DNA of 64,000 bases, from assembly GCA_011503125.2 (NCBI GenBank), contig WWBZ02000073.1:1674001-1738000 (forward strand). Direction: 5' to 3'. Position 1 is the stretch's first letter, and the number at the start of each line of letters is the position of its first letter. The notes under the pieces were generated by a model. The model ran no database searches. It saw nothing but the letters and a program-made list of their open reading frames with translations, and had not been told where the DNA came from. The DNA comes from Botryosphaeria dothidea (taxonomy: Eukaryota > Ascomycota > Dothideomycetes > Botryosphaeriales > Botryosphaeriaceae). The position numbers and the translations under genes are program-made. Below, one piece after another: positions 11,129 through 22,765 of the stretch.

Positions 11129-13740
11129 CTACTCAACCGTCACCGTCGGCCTCGCCGCGCTCCTACAACCCGTTTCCCACACCGTCTGCGTGCTCCCCAC
11201 CACAGTCACCACCGTCGTCTCCCACCTCGTCTCCACGCTCACCGTCCTCGCCGTCCTCGTCGCCACCCCGCTCGCCCCTCCCGCCACCGTCTCAACAGCC
11301 GTGCTATACACCACCTCTGTCACCGGCTTGACAGCAGCCTGCAACGTCTCCGTCACCGCGCTCGCCGTGCCCGTCGTAAGCGTGTACGTCGCCGCACCGC
11401 TCGGCTGCGGTGTCAGCGTGACAGTCTGCACCGCTTGCGTCACGATCGTTGAGGTGGTCGTGCCCGCCGGCGCTGGAGTGACGGTGGCGAGCCGCATCGC
11501 CGACGTGCGCGTGACGGTGGTGCGGAAGGTCCAGGGGTAGGTGTAGTCGAAGTCTGCCGGGTCGGTCTTCGCCGCTCGCTGGGCGAGGAGGGTTGTCGGG
11601 TAGGCGTCCCGGCGCTTCGTGAAGGTCATAGGGGCGAAAACGAACTCGACTTTGCGCGCGCCGTAAATGTCGCGGTTATGGACGATGGCGTTGGCCGCAT
11701 TTTTCATGTAACACGCGCCGGCGCCGTGGGCATAAGAGACATCGATGCAGTTGGGTGTACTGGCACATTTCTCGAGGCAGGCCGGGAAAGTGGTCTCCCA
11801 GGAGAGGGCGAGGTCGCCGGCATAGCGGTCGGAGAAGCATTCGATTTGGAAGACGTCTTGCGAGGTGGTCTTGAAACAGGCGCCATTGTGGACGGGGCAG
11901 TCTAAGGTCGTGGTTGGGCTGAGTATGCCGCCTGGGCAGACCGATGCGGACGTGGGAGTTGTGGTTGCAGTGTAGGAAGAGGTGGACGCGGATGGTGTGG
12001 AGAAGGTTGCCTTGATGGCGCCCCAGACTCCTTGGTTGCTGAGGCGGGCGCCGACTTCGCCTTTGAGGTAGCAGGGACCAGGGGAGCCGGGTAACCAGGC
12101 GACATCGACACAGTCGCCTCTGCTTGCACAGGCTTCAATGCAGCTGTCCAAAGTCGACTCGTACGTCATTCCGATATCGCCGGCAAAGTGGTCGGCATAA
12201 CATTCGACCGTGTAAGAAGAGCCATCTTTTGCCTCGAATGATTCCTTGTCAGAGGCTGGACAGGAACGAGTGGATGTTGCAGACGCGACGGTGGACGTTG
12301 AAGGTATTGACGATTCGGTGGTCTCTGTGTTTTGAGTTGCGTCGGTTGTTAGAACTGCACCCCAAACGGCTTCGATATCAACAGCATCTCTGTCCTGGCT
12401 CTTCAAGTAGCACCATCCAGCCGATGAGCCACCAGTATAAGCTACCGCCTTACAGCCAGAGCTTTTGGAACATGCCTGCATACAGCCTTCAAAGCTCTTT
12501 GCGTACTCTGCTCCAAGTTGACCAGCCTGGTAGTCCTTGTGACATTTTATGGAGAAGCGCGCTCCGTTGGCCAACGAGACAAATGATCCGTCGGATTCAG
12601 GGCAAGCGGGAGGCGTAGGGCTGGTGTGAATGGCTGAATTGGAGGTACCTGTGCTGGTAACGGTCTCTGTCGAATGAGTGCTTGTGCCGATAGATGTCGA
12701 ATCGGTCGGTGAAGGGGAAGCATCGGTGCTTGTCACAGTCTCAGTTGAAATAAGCGACGTGCTTGTGGTTGTTGCAGTTGAGGTAAGCGTAGAGTCGGTG
12801 TGAGAAGTAGTGGTGTCGATGGTTGAAGATTCTGTGGAAAGAAGGTTGCTGGACGATGTAGACGGCGTTGCAGAGGTAGAGCTGGAGAAAACGGTTTCGG
12901 ACGAAGTCGATGAACCGGCTGATGAACAACTTTCAACATATTCCGTCGCTGTTGCAGCAGTAATGATGGTGGCTGTGCTGTACTCAGTGGTTACAGCATT
13001 GCTAGTGTATTCAGTTTCCGTCGTGGTTGATAATGGTTCTCCTGGCAATAAGAATGTACTTGTAGAATACAATGACTCAAAGACTACGTGCGTCTGCTCT
13101 GCCGGGGTTTCAAAGATGGTATGTGGAGAGATGACCGAGAAAGCTGTCTCTGTGATTGTCGTTGAAGGCTGTGGGGAAATTGTAATTGTGACAGTTTCTG
13201 TGCCAGAGGTCTGCGTGATGAAATTTGTCGTGGCCGGTGCGGGCGCCAGTGTTGTAGAAGCAATGGCTGTCTCGTAGACATAGTCGGTTGCGGTAGTCGG
13301 AGATGATACAGCAAAAACGTAAGGCGAGAATTGCGGGCCAGTTGGGGCAGCGAAATACAGAGTGCTGGTATCCAGTCAGCGGTCGTTCAGGGAACAATCA
13401 AATCCAGTACATACAATTCACCTTCGGCCATTCGGTTGTATGTAATCTGTGGGCATTGAAAGCTGGTGTATGTTTTTGCTCCGTTCAGACCTTTGCACTT
13501 TAGGGTTGCCCTCGAAGTGACTCCACGAGTAACAAAATTGCCCATGACATAGGGTGTTATAGTGTTCTCGCCATCAGAATTCCCTGCGTAGCTCTTTGGG
13601 AAAGTGCAGATGCCCTCCTTCTTGTTTGTGAAGACCCCAGTAGCAGCCAGAAAGTTGGTATTGGAAGGATTGACACCGAAAGTTGGGATGACCCCATTAA
13701 CCGTACTGGGCAGGTTGGGCCCTTCGAACATGCAGACCAT
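11129..13740 (-). CDS. Ser/Thr-rich secreted or wall protein with three apple/PAN-like modules
   Basis: Read right to left. Exon 1 is 13740-13415 and exon 2 is 13364-11129, joined by a 50-nt intron with a CTGAC branch point; this gives 853 aa. After an N-terminal Cys-containing domain come about 190 residues rich in Ser/Thr, likely O-glycosylated. Three Cys-rich modules follow at about residues 363-446, 477-558 and 598-681. Each has Cys-Xn-AG-x-L/I-G, a Cys-x3-Cys pair and a CYxK strand, as in apple/PAN folds that bind protein or carbohydrate. The tail is again Thr/Val-rich, with no clear GPI signal or membrane helix. The start is uncertain: the frame continues upstream for 30 codons of hydrophobic sequence (ending FATFALLLFVAN) that would suit a signal peptide but has no ATG, so a further 5' exon is possible. 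Likely a surface protein. Confidence 0.75.
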
Positions 13741-14512
13741 GTTGGCTACGAAAAGCAAGAGAGCGAATGTGGCGAAGCGGAACGAAAGAGTGGTGAATCG
13801 GAAACCGCAAAGGAAAGTGAACGAAATCAATGATTAAGGAAGATGTGAAAGGGAAGGGCGAGAAGGCCCACGGGTTGGAGAGGGGACTGGTGCAGTGGTG
13901 GCGGTGCCAAGGGTCTTCCGTTATTTGGTGGAGCTCGAAAGAGTCCCCAGACGTTTCCTCCAATGGCGTTCCTAGCGGGATCTCGAAGCGAACAACAATC
14001 AAACAAGATGCAACGGCGTCTAGGCAATGGCTTGGGATGTCTCACACATTTCTCCCACGCTTCGAAACGGGCAATCCAGAAAGAGGGCTCCTCGGGCTAG
14101 AGTACACGATGCACTGAGACTCCGGGCTGGATCTGCAGATCTGTACGCATGTGGCAAGAGGATCTCCTCTATCATCTCTTGGTGAATCCAGGCATTGGAT
14201 AGCGGGCTTGGCAGCTGAGCCATGCTCCAGCGCGTAACGCCACATGATGGAGAAAGGCGGAGCGGGAGAGGATTGGGCAGAAGCGAGGGCAGAAGCCGTG
14301 CCGATGCTAACTGTTGAGGACTCCGCGGAGAGGGCGTGATGCTTCAGCTGTAAGTGTCTTGATGGAGAAGAGGACGTTAGGTGGGTGAAAGTGCAGCCGC
14401 GCATCGAGGCGCGCTAAAAATAGGCGCGCGAGCCGTCACGAAAACACCCGGCGATCCGGGGAAGCTTCTCACCGTCAATTCTGCCATACGCTCCCTTCGC
14501 AGCGCTCAAACG
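13741..14512. other. Divergent promoter between PAN-module gene and SRPBCC gene
   Basis: The neighbours are transcribed away from each other. A missing first exon of the PAN-module gene could lie at 13,830-14,100. No independent gene is supported. Confidence 0.4.
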
Positions 14513-15055
14513 ATGCCTTCGGTATTCAATCCCACCGCCTCCGCCACAATCTCCGCTCCACCCGAGAAAGTCTTCGCCCTCCTCATCGACCGCACCACCT
14601 GGCCGCGCTGGAACACCTTCATCCCGCGCGCCAACCTCGTCCCCGACTCCTCCTCCCTACCCTCCGACTTCGCCAATGACGACGGCAAGCTCAAGCTCGG
14701 CCAGACCCTGAAATTCACCGTCCAGGCTCGCGTCTTCGGCTCTTTGCGCAACGTCCCTGGCGGCAGCACGGAGCAGGTCAACATCCTGTCGACGCCGGAC
14801 CATGTCACTGGCGAGCGAGGCGTGTGGAGGCTTGGCTGGACACAGGCGGACAAGATGATGCCCCGCTGGCTGATGAAGACCCAGCGCGTCAACGAGGTCG
14901 TGGCTGAGGATGGCGGTGGCTGCACCTATCGGACGTACATGACCTTTGAAGGGCCCATGGCCTATGTGGTCAAATGGTTGACCGGCTGGATGATACAGGA
15001 TGGGTTGATTATGTGGGCCGATGACTTGAAGGAGGAGGCTGAGAAGGACTCATGA
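14513..15055 (+). CDS. SRPBCC/START-like fold protein, 180 aa
   Basis: Small single-exon gene. The first ATG in a good context (CGATGCC) is at 14513; the frame runs further upstream but only from a GTG. The N-terminus has the pattern ATISAPPEKVFALLIDRTTW, a beta strand then helix typical of the polyketide-cyclase/dehydrase or START-like superfamily, which forms a hydrophobic ligand cavity. A WPRWN motif follows, and the C-terminal long helix carries an MIQDGLIMWADDLK-like end. No signal peptide. The ligand and reaction are unknown. The superfamily call is fair; a specific function would be a guess. Confidence 0.7.
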   Translation: MPSVFNPTASATISAPPEKVFALLIDRTTWPRWNTFIPRANLVPDSSSLPSDFANDDGKLKLGQTLKFTVQARVFGSLRNVPGGSTEQVNILSTPDHVTGERGVWRLGWTQADKMMPRWLMKTQRVNEVVAEDGGGCTYRTYMTFEGPMAYVVKWLTGWMIQDGLIMWADDLKEEAEKDS

Positions 15056-17056
15056 CATGCTGAGCCGGATGAATGAAGCTGGTCTTCGTTCCTGCAGTCG
15101 TGGTATGTATAACAAGAATAAGCGGGCCCACCGCCTGTGTAAATGGATAAATTGACCTGTCAGCCCGTAAACCACTTTAATATGGCAGCGATCTCCAAAG
15201 CCAGCTCTCGAAAACCTCATAGTTGGGCTTGCCATCGGCAATGTCTGATGTGCTAGTTGCTGATTGGATGTGCCGCCGCACATTATAGAAAGGTAATGTC
15301 AGCCTTGCTTACTTTTACGAGGCACAGTTCAGCTTCGACTGCTGCGTGCCCTGCAATACACAAGGCTGCGTGAAGTCAAATTGTCTTCCTGTCCTTACCT
15401 GTCCTCGCCATCAACGCGTTGAACATCAGCAAAATCGGCCATCTTGCTTGCTCGGCTCATTTACACTTTGCAAAATCTCTTACTGTCCAACATCTGTCTT
15501 TTGTCATCCAAGATCCACGGCTGAGCCCATTGGAATTGCTGCTGGTCTCCTGCCGTTTGTACACGGCGGCCGAAAGGTGCTTGAATTTTGCGAAGCAATT
15601 TAAAACGCCCCAAGGAAACTATCCCAATACCAGCAGCAGCTTCGGAATACTATCTGAATCGTCGGTAGTACTAGAGAGCGGCTTGACAGTACGACTCAAC
15701 ATCCGGCCCCAGTGTTTCCCAATGAGCTCCCACAAAGGACCTACTTTATCGGGCGACCAAGGAAATAAACGATCTTGAGAGCAGCCTGGAAAGTTTGATT
15801 AGATCACACGATGCCCCCAACTGGCGGCGTGCGTGGGCTGAGGGTATAGCGGCGCAAAAAGAAGATAAAATCATGGCAACTTTCGGACGGCTACAGCACT
15901 TGTCAGACCGCTCCAATTCGAGTTGCTCCAATATTGCTTCTTCTTGACTAGCGGTTAAAGGTCTGACGTCGCTCTGAATCTGCGTAACTGTTCACTGACA
16001 GCTGAAGCTTGACCCTTTCTCTCATAAACTCGAAGGTCGATCACTTCGCAACTTCCGATGATGTTCATTCACTAAGAGCAATCTACACTGCAGCGCAGCA
16101 ACAGTCTGATGGAAAGCACGTTGCTGAATTAATTCGAATCGCACAAAACTTGGATTTGACACGGAGTAGCTTGGTGTATCTACAATATGAAGACCCAGTC
16201 GACGTCAGCTAATTTCAGGCTGCTCCACGGAACGCGCTTTCGTTTCCTGAGCTGCAGATGCATGAAGGCAACAAAAATGTGCTCGCAGACTATCAAAGCG
16301 CCACTGTCCCAAGATCAGCATACACCTGCAAGTCTCGACCAGCTTCTATCTTCTGGTCACGTGGTCCTTTGAGCTTCCAAAACAGAACCAAAACATGCTC
16401 GAAGAGGGATGTCCTTTGCATCTCAAGTCGTAGGTGATATGGCTAGCACGGTACATGATGTAGCATTCCATGGTAGCCGGGTAATCACCGAAGCCCCGGC
16501 GGATGTATGCCTAGGTGACCTCGGGCCAAACCGTTGTCTTTCTTTTCTGGCATTATTTCCTCTCCGTTGAACAATCCCGTTCACGTTGTTCTCCAGCCGA
16601 ACACACCTCGGTGCCGCATCTTACCAAGGCTTCCCCTTGTTCGGGAGAAGAAGCACCGACCGATATGGGCATGGACTGCCGTGCCGGGATCCCGGTCTCG
16701 CTGATCACTGTTCCGATCTTGGCACCTGCTCGATTTGAAACGTCATGCCGAGACGCAAAATGCTTGCTTGCTCCTAGTCTCTCGGAATATCCGACGTCTA
16801 TTGTTTCTTCTCCTTTCCTTTCCTGGAAGACGATGTGAAGATCGTGGCATATCCGATCGCAACATCAATACATCCCAGAACGGAGATCTTCATACACAGT
16901 GCCAGGGTTGGATGAAAACAGGACAGATGTATATTCACAAGAATATAAGACAGTACTAAAATACAGAATGCCGCCCTACCCCGGTATGTACACGCGCCAC
17001 AAACCCCCTGAATCCCTACCCACTCATCAAAGTCCCTCTCGTCCACATCATCCCCC
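15056..17056. other. 2-kb region with no recognisable gene
   Basis: Short ORFs of 60-119 codons on both strands (for example 15419-15778 and 16515-16838) show no domain and weak coding character. Base composition is less GC-rich than in the flanking genes. I see no tRNA, repeat or transposon relic. Confidence 0.45.
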
Positions 17057-19559
17057 TTAGATGGTAATGGTGGCCTCGCCCTTCAGGTCCCGCGAGGAGG
17101 CGCCGACGGAGAAAGTGTACGTGCCAGGGGCGATCGCCCACTCCTGGGCCGCGGTGTCCCAATACGAGAGATCCTTCCTGCGGACGCTGAAGGTGACGTC
17201 CGCGCTCGCCCCCTTGGCCAGCCTGACCTTCTCAAAGCCGCGCAGCTGGCGCACCGGCTGGTCGGCGGCGGCGGGGTAGGCGACGTACAGCTGGGCGACC
17301 TCGGCGCCGTCGACGTCGCCGGTGTTGGAGACGGAGGTGGTGACGGAGACGACCTCGTCGAAGAGGTCGGCCTTGCCGCCGACGGCGAGTGGGCCGGTCG
17401 GGTGGGTCGACGCGAGCGCGGCCTCGTCCGTCTTCTGCGCGGCGACGTCGCCGAAGGCGAAGGTCGTGTAGGACAGGCCGTGGCCGAAGGGGTAGCGCGG
17501 GGTGACGTTGAACTTGTCGAAATGGCGGTAGTCGATGTAGACGCCCTCGGAGAAGTCGCACACGGCCGTGTAGCACAGCGCGACCGGGTAGTCGGACGCG
17601 TTCTTGGCGATGGTGTTGATGAGCTTGCCCGACGGGTTGACGTCGCCGTACAGCACGTCCGCGATCGAGTTGCCCGACTCCTGGCCGAGCAGACCGCCGT
17701 AGACGACCGCCGTCACGTTATCGTTCTCGATCCAGGCCTCGACCAGGCGCGGGCCGACCGTATTGATCACCACGACCGTGTTGTTGCAGCTCGAGGCGAC
17801 CGTCGTGACGAGCGTGTCCTGGTCCTCATTGTAGAGCTCCTCGCGGTCGGCGCCCTCGCCCGAGAAGGAGTTGAGGAAGACGAGGCAGACCTCCGAGTCC
17901 TCGGCGTAATTCGCGATACTGGGAGTGACTGCCGTGCCCTGGCCGCTGATGCTGATGCCGCCGCCGCCGCCACCACCCATGCCTCCACCGGGTGCCGTGC
18001 CGTTGCTGCTCGAGTTGCCGCTCATGGTGGGCATTCCACCGTCGCCACCGCCCATGCCACCGCCCATGCCACCGCTGCTCGACGAATCGGTGTAAGTGTC
18101 GTTCAAGATCCAGCGAATCATGCTGCCGTCAGCGGCGGCGCGGGTGCTCAGGCTCTGGAACGGCGTGATGAGGTACGAGAAAGAAAGCTGACCACTTCCG
18201 CTGCCCGAGGCAAGGTGACCCTGGTACGTCGGGCCATCAGTGCCCTGGACGGAGAAGGCCTGGTTTGGACCAGCCATGGCGGGGCCGGCGTGAGCACCGA
18301 AGACGCTGATGGTGCGGGGACGGTTCAGGGGCAGACCTTGGCCGGAAGCGGTGTTGTTGTTCTTGAGAAGGACGAGCGATGCGGCTCCAATCTCACGAAT
18401 CAAGGCAGCGTGCTCGGCGCGGACGTCACGGTACTCGGTGGTGCTGGCGACTTCGGGTTGCTTGCCGTCGTCCAGACCGACGTAGTAATATCCGATGATA
18501 TTACGGACGGCCATGTCATCGAGACGATCCTGGGTGAAAGAGCCGTTGGCGATACCGGCCTCGAGGATGTCGGACGTCCAGTAGGAGCTCGAACCGTAGT
18601 CCAGACCAGCGTTGGCAGAGCCGTAGGAGGTCGACTGCGAGTTGACGTCAGGGAAGACCATGCCAGGGAAACCGAGCTCCGACTTCAGGAGGCCGGACAC
18701 AAGATCGCTGTTCTCGCAAGATAAGGTGCCGTTGACGCGGGACATGGCGCACATGACAGCTGCCATGCCGGCCTTGACACCGTCTTGGAAGGGCCAAAGG
18801 TACAGCTCATGGATGGTCTTGTCGTCGGCGTTGGAGGTGTAGACCTCGGTTGTGGTCGAAGAAATACTGGAGGAGCGGTTCGTCTCCTGCTCATTGAGGA
18901 GGAAATGCCTGCCACCAGCAACGACACCTGCAGAGTTCATGCCAGGAATTGCCTTGGACATGACCATACCGGTAAGGTAGGCTGGTACGAAATTTAGCAT
19001 AAGAATCCCCCCTCGTCAGATGATCTCTCAAGGGCACTCACGGTCAGGGCTGTAGGCTTCGGCCTGACGACCACCATAAGGAGTACGGCCAAGAGGGCCA
19101 CATTCAGGGCCGTTGATGAGGTTGTAACCCATTAGGTAAAACTCTCGACCAACGGCCTTGTTTTGTTTCTCGTAATAGTCCTTGTCCCAAGTCATGGCGA
19201 GGGCGTTATCCATGGTGAATCCGGAGACATAGTACTGGTAGTTGATGCCGCTAGAGCCGTCCTTGTTCTCAAGAGCGGTCCAGGTGACGTTCGATCCAGA
19301 AGCATCACCGCCGGTAATTACAGACACCTTTTGAGCATTGGTGAGACCGGAAACGAGGGCCTTGGCCTTCTGGTACGCCGCTTCGAAGTTGCCAAGATGG
19401 ACTGCACAAGGAGATATGAGGCTACAGAACGTGAACAGGGGAGAGACGAATCTTACCTTTCCCAGAAGACAGAATCGAGGCAGAGGCGGACGAGTTTGAA
19501 GCGGCATAACCGCCGGAAACGAGGGTTGAAGCAACACCGAAAGCCGTGAGAGCTCTCAT
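17057..19559 (-). CDS. Secreted GH3 beta-glucosidase, three exons
   Basis: Glycoside hydrolase family 3, removing terminal beta-glucose from cello-oligomers or glucosides outside the cell. Exons are 19559-19457, 19401-19042 and 18981-17057, giving 795 aa. A signal peptide ends near residue 20. The GGRQAEAYSPDPYLTG stretch spans the second intron, as in other fungal GH3 enzymes. AGGRHFLLNEQE is near residue 176-187. The nucleophile is expected to be Asp266 in the FPDVNSQS motif (many relatives have SDW). The acid/base Glu is expected near residue 530 in SGEGADRE. A C-terminal fibronectin-III-like domain ends the protein. Unusual is a Gly/Met/Ser-rich insert at about residues 454-498. It diverges from the quercetinase gene across a 1.1-kb promoter, which suggests but does not prove joint control. 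Confidence 0.92.
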
Positions 19560-20635
19560 GGTTGCGAAAAGGAAAGATATGAGAGAAGGAGTGAAGTCTG
19601 AAAGGCAGATCGATTGAAGAAACCGGCCATCTACGGCGAGCAGTGTCGCTATTCATACAAAGGTTAAGCATCATGGACAACGCGGCCATAGCGGCTTGAG
19701 CTTGGCTTAGAGATGCGATGCTTGCGTATATGCTCGGGAGTTCCCATATGACAGCCAATCAAAGACACGACAGACTGGCTGCAGGACGGTGATGGACACG
19801 CGGCATTGCAGTTTGAGGCTTAAAGTTAGGGTGGCGGGGGCAACCTTAGCAGGCACACGCGGCGAGCGAGATCGGGAAGGGAGTGATTGGCAGCGGACGG
19901 GCCTGTTTCGTGCGACGATCGGAACAGCTCGTGCTGGCAGGAAGGAGTGCAGGAGGCTGCGCGGCTGTGCCTTTTGTTCGAAACGGCGAGCAGCCCTACG
20001 GCCGTGGCGCTAAGCCATAAAGCTTGACTGTTCCCGAGCGCACAGCGCGGCGAGCGCTCCTTCCTGCGGCCCTCTCGGACCTCGGGGCACGCCTGTGTCC
20101 GACGATGCGGCTGCCCTTCCCTCCTCGTCGCCTCCCACTCCCTCATCGCCGGCCCAGATAGATCTGAACGCTCTGCAGAAAGCTTGGCTACCTTATCCAT
20201 CCATCCATGCACCCTGTCAAGCGTGCCGTCACCGGCGGCGTCATTTCGGTGCTAGCCCATAATCCACCGCTGTAGCGCCCGCCGCCATTCCGCAGGCGTA
20301 TTTCCTAGCTCCAGACTCGCCTCCCGACTCGCATCTCCCCTTTCACCACGTACTGCCCGTGGGGCCGTTGGCCTGACCCCTCCGGTCGGACTGTTCTTTG
20401 TGCGAGCTGCTTCCTCCGGTTAGGTGCCTCGCCTCCCCCAGCGATGCCATTTCCTCAGCCAAGTCGGCTTTTCCGAATATAAAGTCCTACCTGCCATGTC
20501 TGCCGCTCGGTGTTGCACCATCCTTTCTTCTTTGAGACTGGTCCATCCGCCATCAACTGTCTTTATTTGATCCTCCCCCCTCAATTGTTTGTGCCGTCAT
20601 TCTTCAGTGTACATACTTCCATTCACTCGACCACC
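19560..20635. promoter_or_regulatory. Shared divergent promoter of GH3 and quercetinase genes
   Basis: 1,076 bp between two start codons pointing outward. A TATAAA lies at 20478-20483, 153 nt before the quercetinase ATG, which has a strong CCACCATG context. No gene is visible inside. Confidence 0.6.
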
Positions 20636-21775
20636 ATGAAGTCTGCCGCTTTTGCCGGGGCTCTCTCCACTCTCATTGCCGTCGGCTCTGCTGCACCGGC
20701 TGCTCGTGCCGCCAGCAGCAGCTTGATCGTCGACGAGGCGCCTCAGTCCCTCCGTCCGTATGTCCTGCCAAAGTTCGCCGGACAGGCCGTGGCCGTGGGC
20801 CAGCAGATCTACCGCTTCTCGGTGACTGGCAACTCCTCTGATGGCGCCTTCACCCTGATGCAGACCAACACTCCCGACTCGACCGAGCTCGGCGTGCTGC
20901 CCCATATCCACAAGAAGCACTACGAGAACTTCTACTGCACCAAGGGCCGCGTCCAGCTCTGGGCCAAGACTAACGCCACCGGCGAAGCCGCTCGCGTCCT
21001 TAGCCAGGGCGACTATGGGGCCGTTCCCCACAACACCATCCACACCTTCCAGATCACTGATCCGGACACTCAACTCACCGGTGTGATCCAGCCCGGCGGT
21101 TTCGAGGAGCTCTTCATCGCCATCGGTGATAGCTCCTACAACTCGTCGACCGGCTCTGCCTTCGTGCCGGCTGCCTCCAACAGCTCTTCCGGCGCAGGAG
21201 CCTCTGCCGGCCTGATTTCCGCCCTCGAGTCCTTCGACGTCTACGCTCAGCTGGACTTCAACCCGCGCCGCGACTTCGTCAACGGCAGTGCTGGCGGTTC
21301 CAGCAACTGGCACAACGGCGCCAACACCCTGGCCAAGGACGCCTACACGCCCAACTTCGTCGCCAAGGGCTACGGCCCCAAGTACCTCAACGTCGACGAC
21401 GGCATCTACCGCGTCATCCAGCCGCTAGTCACCGGCACGCAGAGCGCCAACAACTTCACCATGGGCACCATCACCATGAGCCCACTGCTCAGCAACCAGA
21501 CCGCCTCGACCCAGAACCTGACGCAGCACCTGGCATTCCAGCTCGAGGAGGGCGAGCTGGTCGTCGCACTCGACGGCTACGACGCCGTCAGCCTGATCCA
21601 GGGCGACGTCGTCTTCATCCCCGCCAGCACCGCCTTCAACTACCACGCGTCGCAGCCCTTCACCAAGTTCCTGTACGTCAGCGCCGGCGGCGACGGCCTC
21701 GACTACCAGCTCATCCAGAAGAGCGTCTCGTGGAACTACGTCACCTACCCCATCTACGCGGGCTACACCATCTAA
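20636..21775 (+). CDS. Quercetin 2,3-dioxygenase, secreted bicupin
   Basis: Copper-type dioxygenase that opens the C-ring of quercetin and related flavonols with O2, releasing carbon monoxide and a depside. Single exon, 379 aa. Signal peptide at residues 1-20 or so. The N-terminal cupin carries His90, His92 and Glu97, with His136 further on; the spacing matches the copper ligands His66, His68, Glu73 and His112 of the Aspergillus japonicus enzyme exactly. The C-terminal cupin (about residues 300-350) keeps the fold but lacks the full ligand set, as in the known enzyme. Several Asn-X-Ser/Thr sites fit secretion. The divergent GH3 glucosidase neighbour could supply the aglycone from flavonol glucosides. 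The start is fixed by the signal peptide and Kozak context. Confidence 0.92.
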   Translation: MKSAAFAGALSTLIAVGSAAPAARAASSSLIVDEAPQSLRPYVLPKFAGQAVAVGQQIYRFSVTGNSSDGAFTLMQTNTPDSTELGVLPHIHKKHYENFYCTKGRVQLWAKTNATGEAARVLSQGDYGAVPHNTIHTFQITDPDTQLTGVIQPGGFEELFIAIGDSSYNSSTGSAFVPAASNSSSGAGASAGLISALESFDVYAQLDFNPRRDFVNGSAGGSSNWHNGANTLAKDAYTPNFVAKGYGPKYLNVDDGIYRVIQPLVTGTQSANNFTMGTITMSPLLSNQTASTQNLTQHLAFQLEEGELVVALDGYDAVSLIQGDVVFIPASTAFNYHASQPFTKFLYVSAGGDGLDYQLIQKSVSWNYVTYPIYAGYTI

Positions 21776-22765
21776 GCGGGTGATGGTGGAGTAAATAGCC
21801 GTATAGTATCTGTTGTTGCGTTTCCCCTTTTCCCACGGATACCCGAGCGTTTGCGCTCACGGATTTGATATGACAATTGGCATGAGGCCGTCACTTGATG
21901 GTACCCTATGTATATAGTTCTGAGGTAATGAAAAATAGCATGAGGCCGTTCGGGTGGAGGTGTCTCTGATACTTTTACCTGATGGTACCATATGCACATA
22001 AACATTCTTACACAAATGACGACTGTGATAATTTTGTTGACGAGAGATGCCTAATACTTCGCCTGCGCTTACTTCAAGTTTGTCGGCGTTTCTGTGCACT
22101 ACTTTCCATACCGCAACACTGGGAAGGAAAGCCCACATACTTCCCTACTCATACTGCAGTATCTTCGACTGATCGGCAAAGTTGAGACCGAGGCAGAGTC
22201 AAGCAGGAGTGAAGGCTGAGCTCTTTTCGCCGACACTCTGCCGTGCATGAGGCAAGTGTTGTTGTGCATTTAAGCTTACTTGAACCCGAAAAGCCATCAC
22301 GCCACCAACAAGCAAATCCGTGCTAGTCGACTGACCATTTGATTGATGGCTGACTGATGTGATTTAGGTAGTGATATGAGATGAAGAGCATCCGTTTGGA
22401 CAAGAGACGCGCGTCTACTATTCACCCATCCACAAGAGCGGAGAGAACATTACTGTTATTCTACAAGATCATGCAGTAAGGAGCGGCAAGAATAATCAAT
22501 CTCTAATAAACGCATGTCGCCATATTCCATCTTTCGTATCGTGAAAAAAAAAGCTCTTGCTTCTTGAAGCACTCCCAATGAAATACTCCATCATCCCACA
22601 GGATGAAACCCTCCGCAAGAGCGCCAATAATAAGTTAAACCGAAGAACCCGTCTAGCCCACAAACACCAAAAGAGAGATATCGTCCATAATGCATTACCC
22701 CTCCATGAACCCATGCTCAGGCCATGTTCCATCAATACTCCAAAGAAAAAGGGAAAGAAAAACAA
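21776..22765. other. Intergenic region between convergent genes
   Basis: About 1 kb of 3' flanking sequence. Short ORFs lack any domain. No repeat or RNA gene seen. Confidence 0.45.

Noticed and set aside
17402..18724. 440-codon plus-strand ORF opposite the GH3 gene
   Set aside because: Antisense shadow of GC-rich codons; composition is Arg/Ala/Asp/Val repeats with no recognisable fold.
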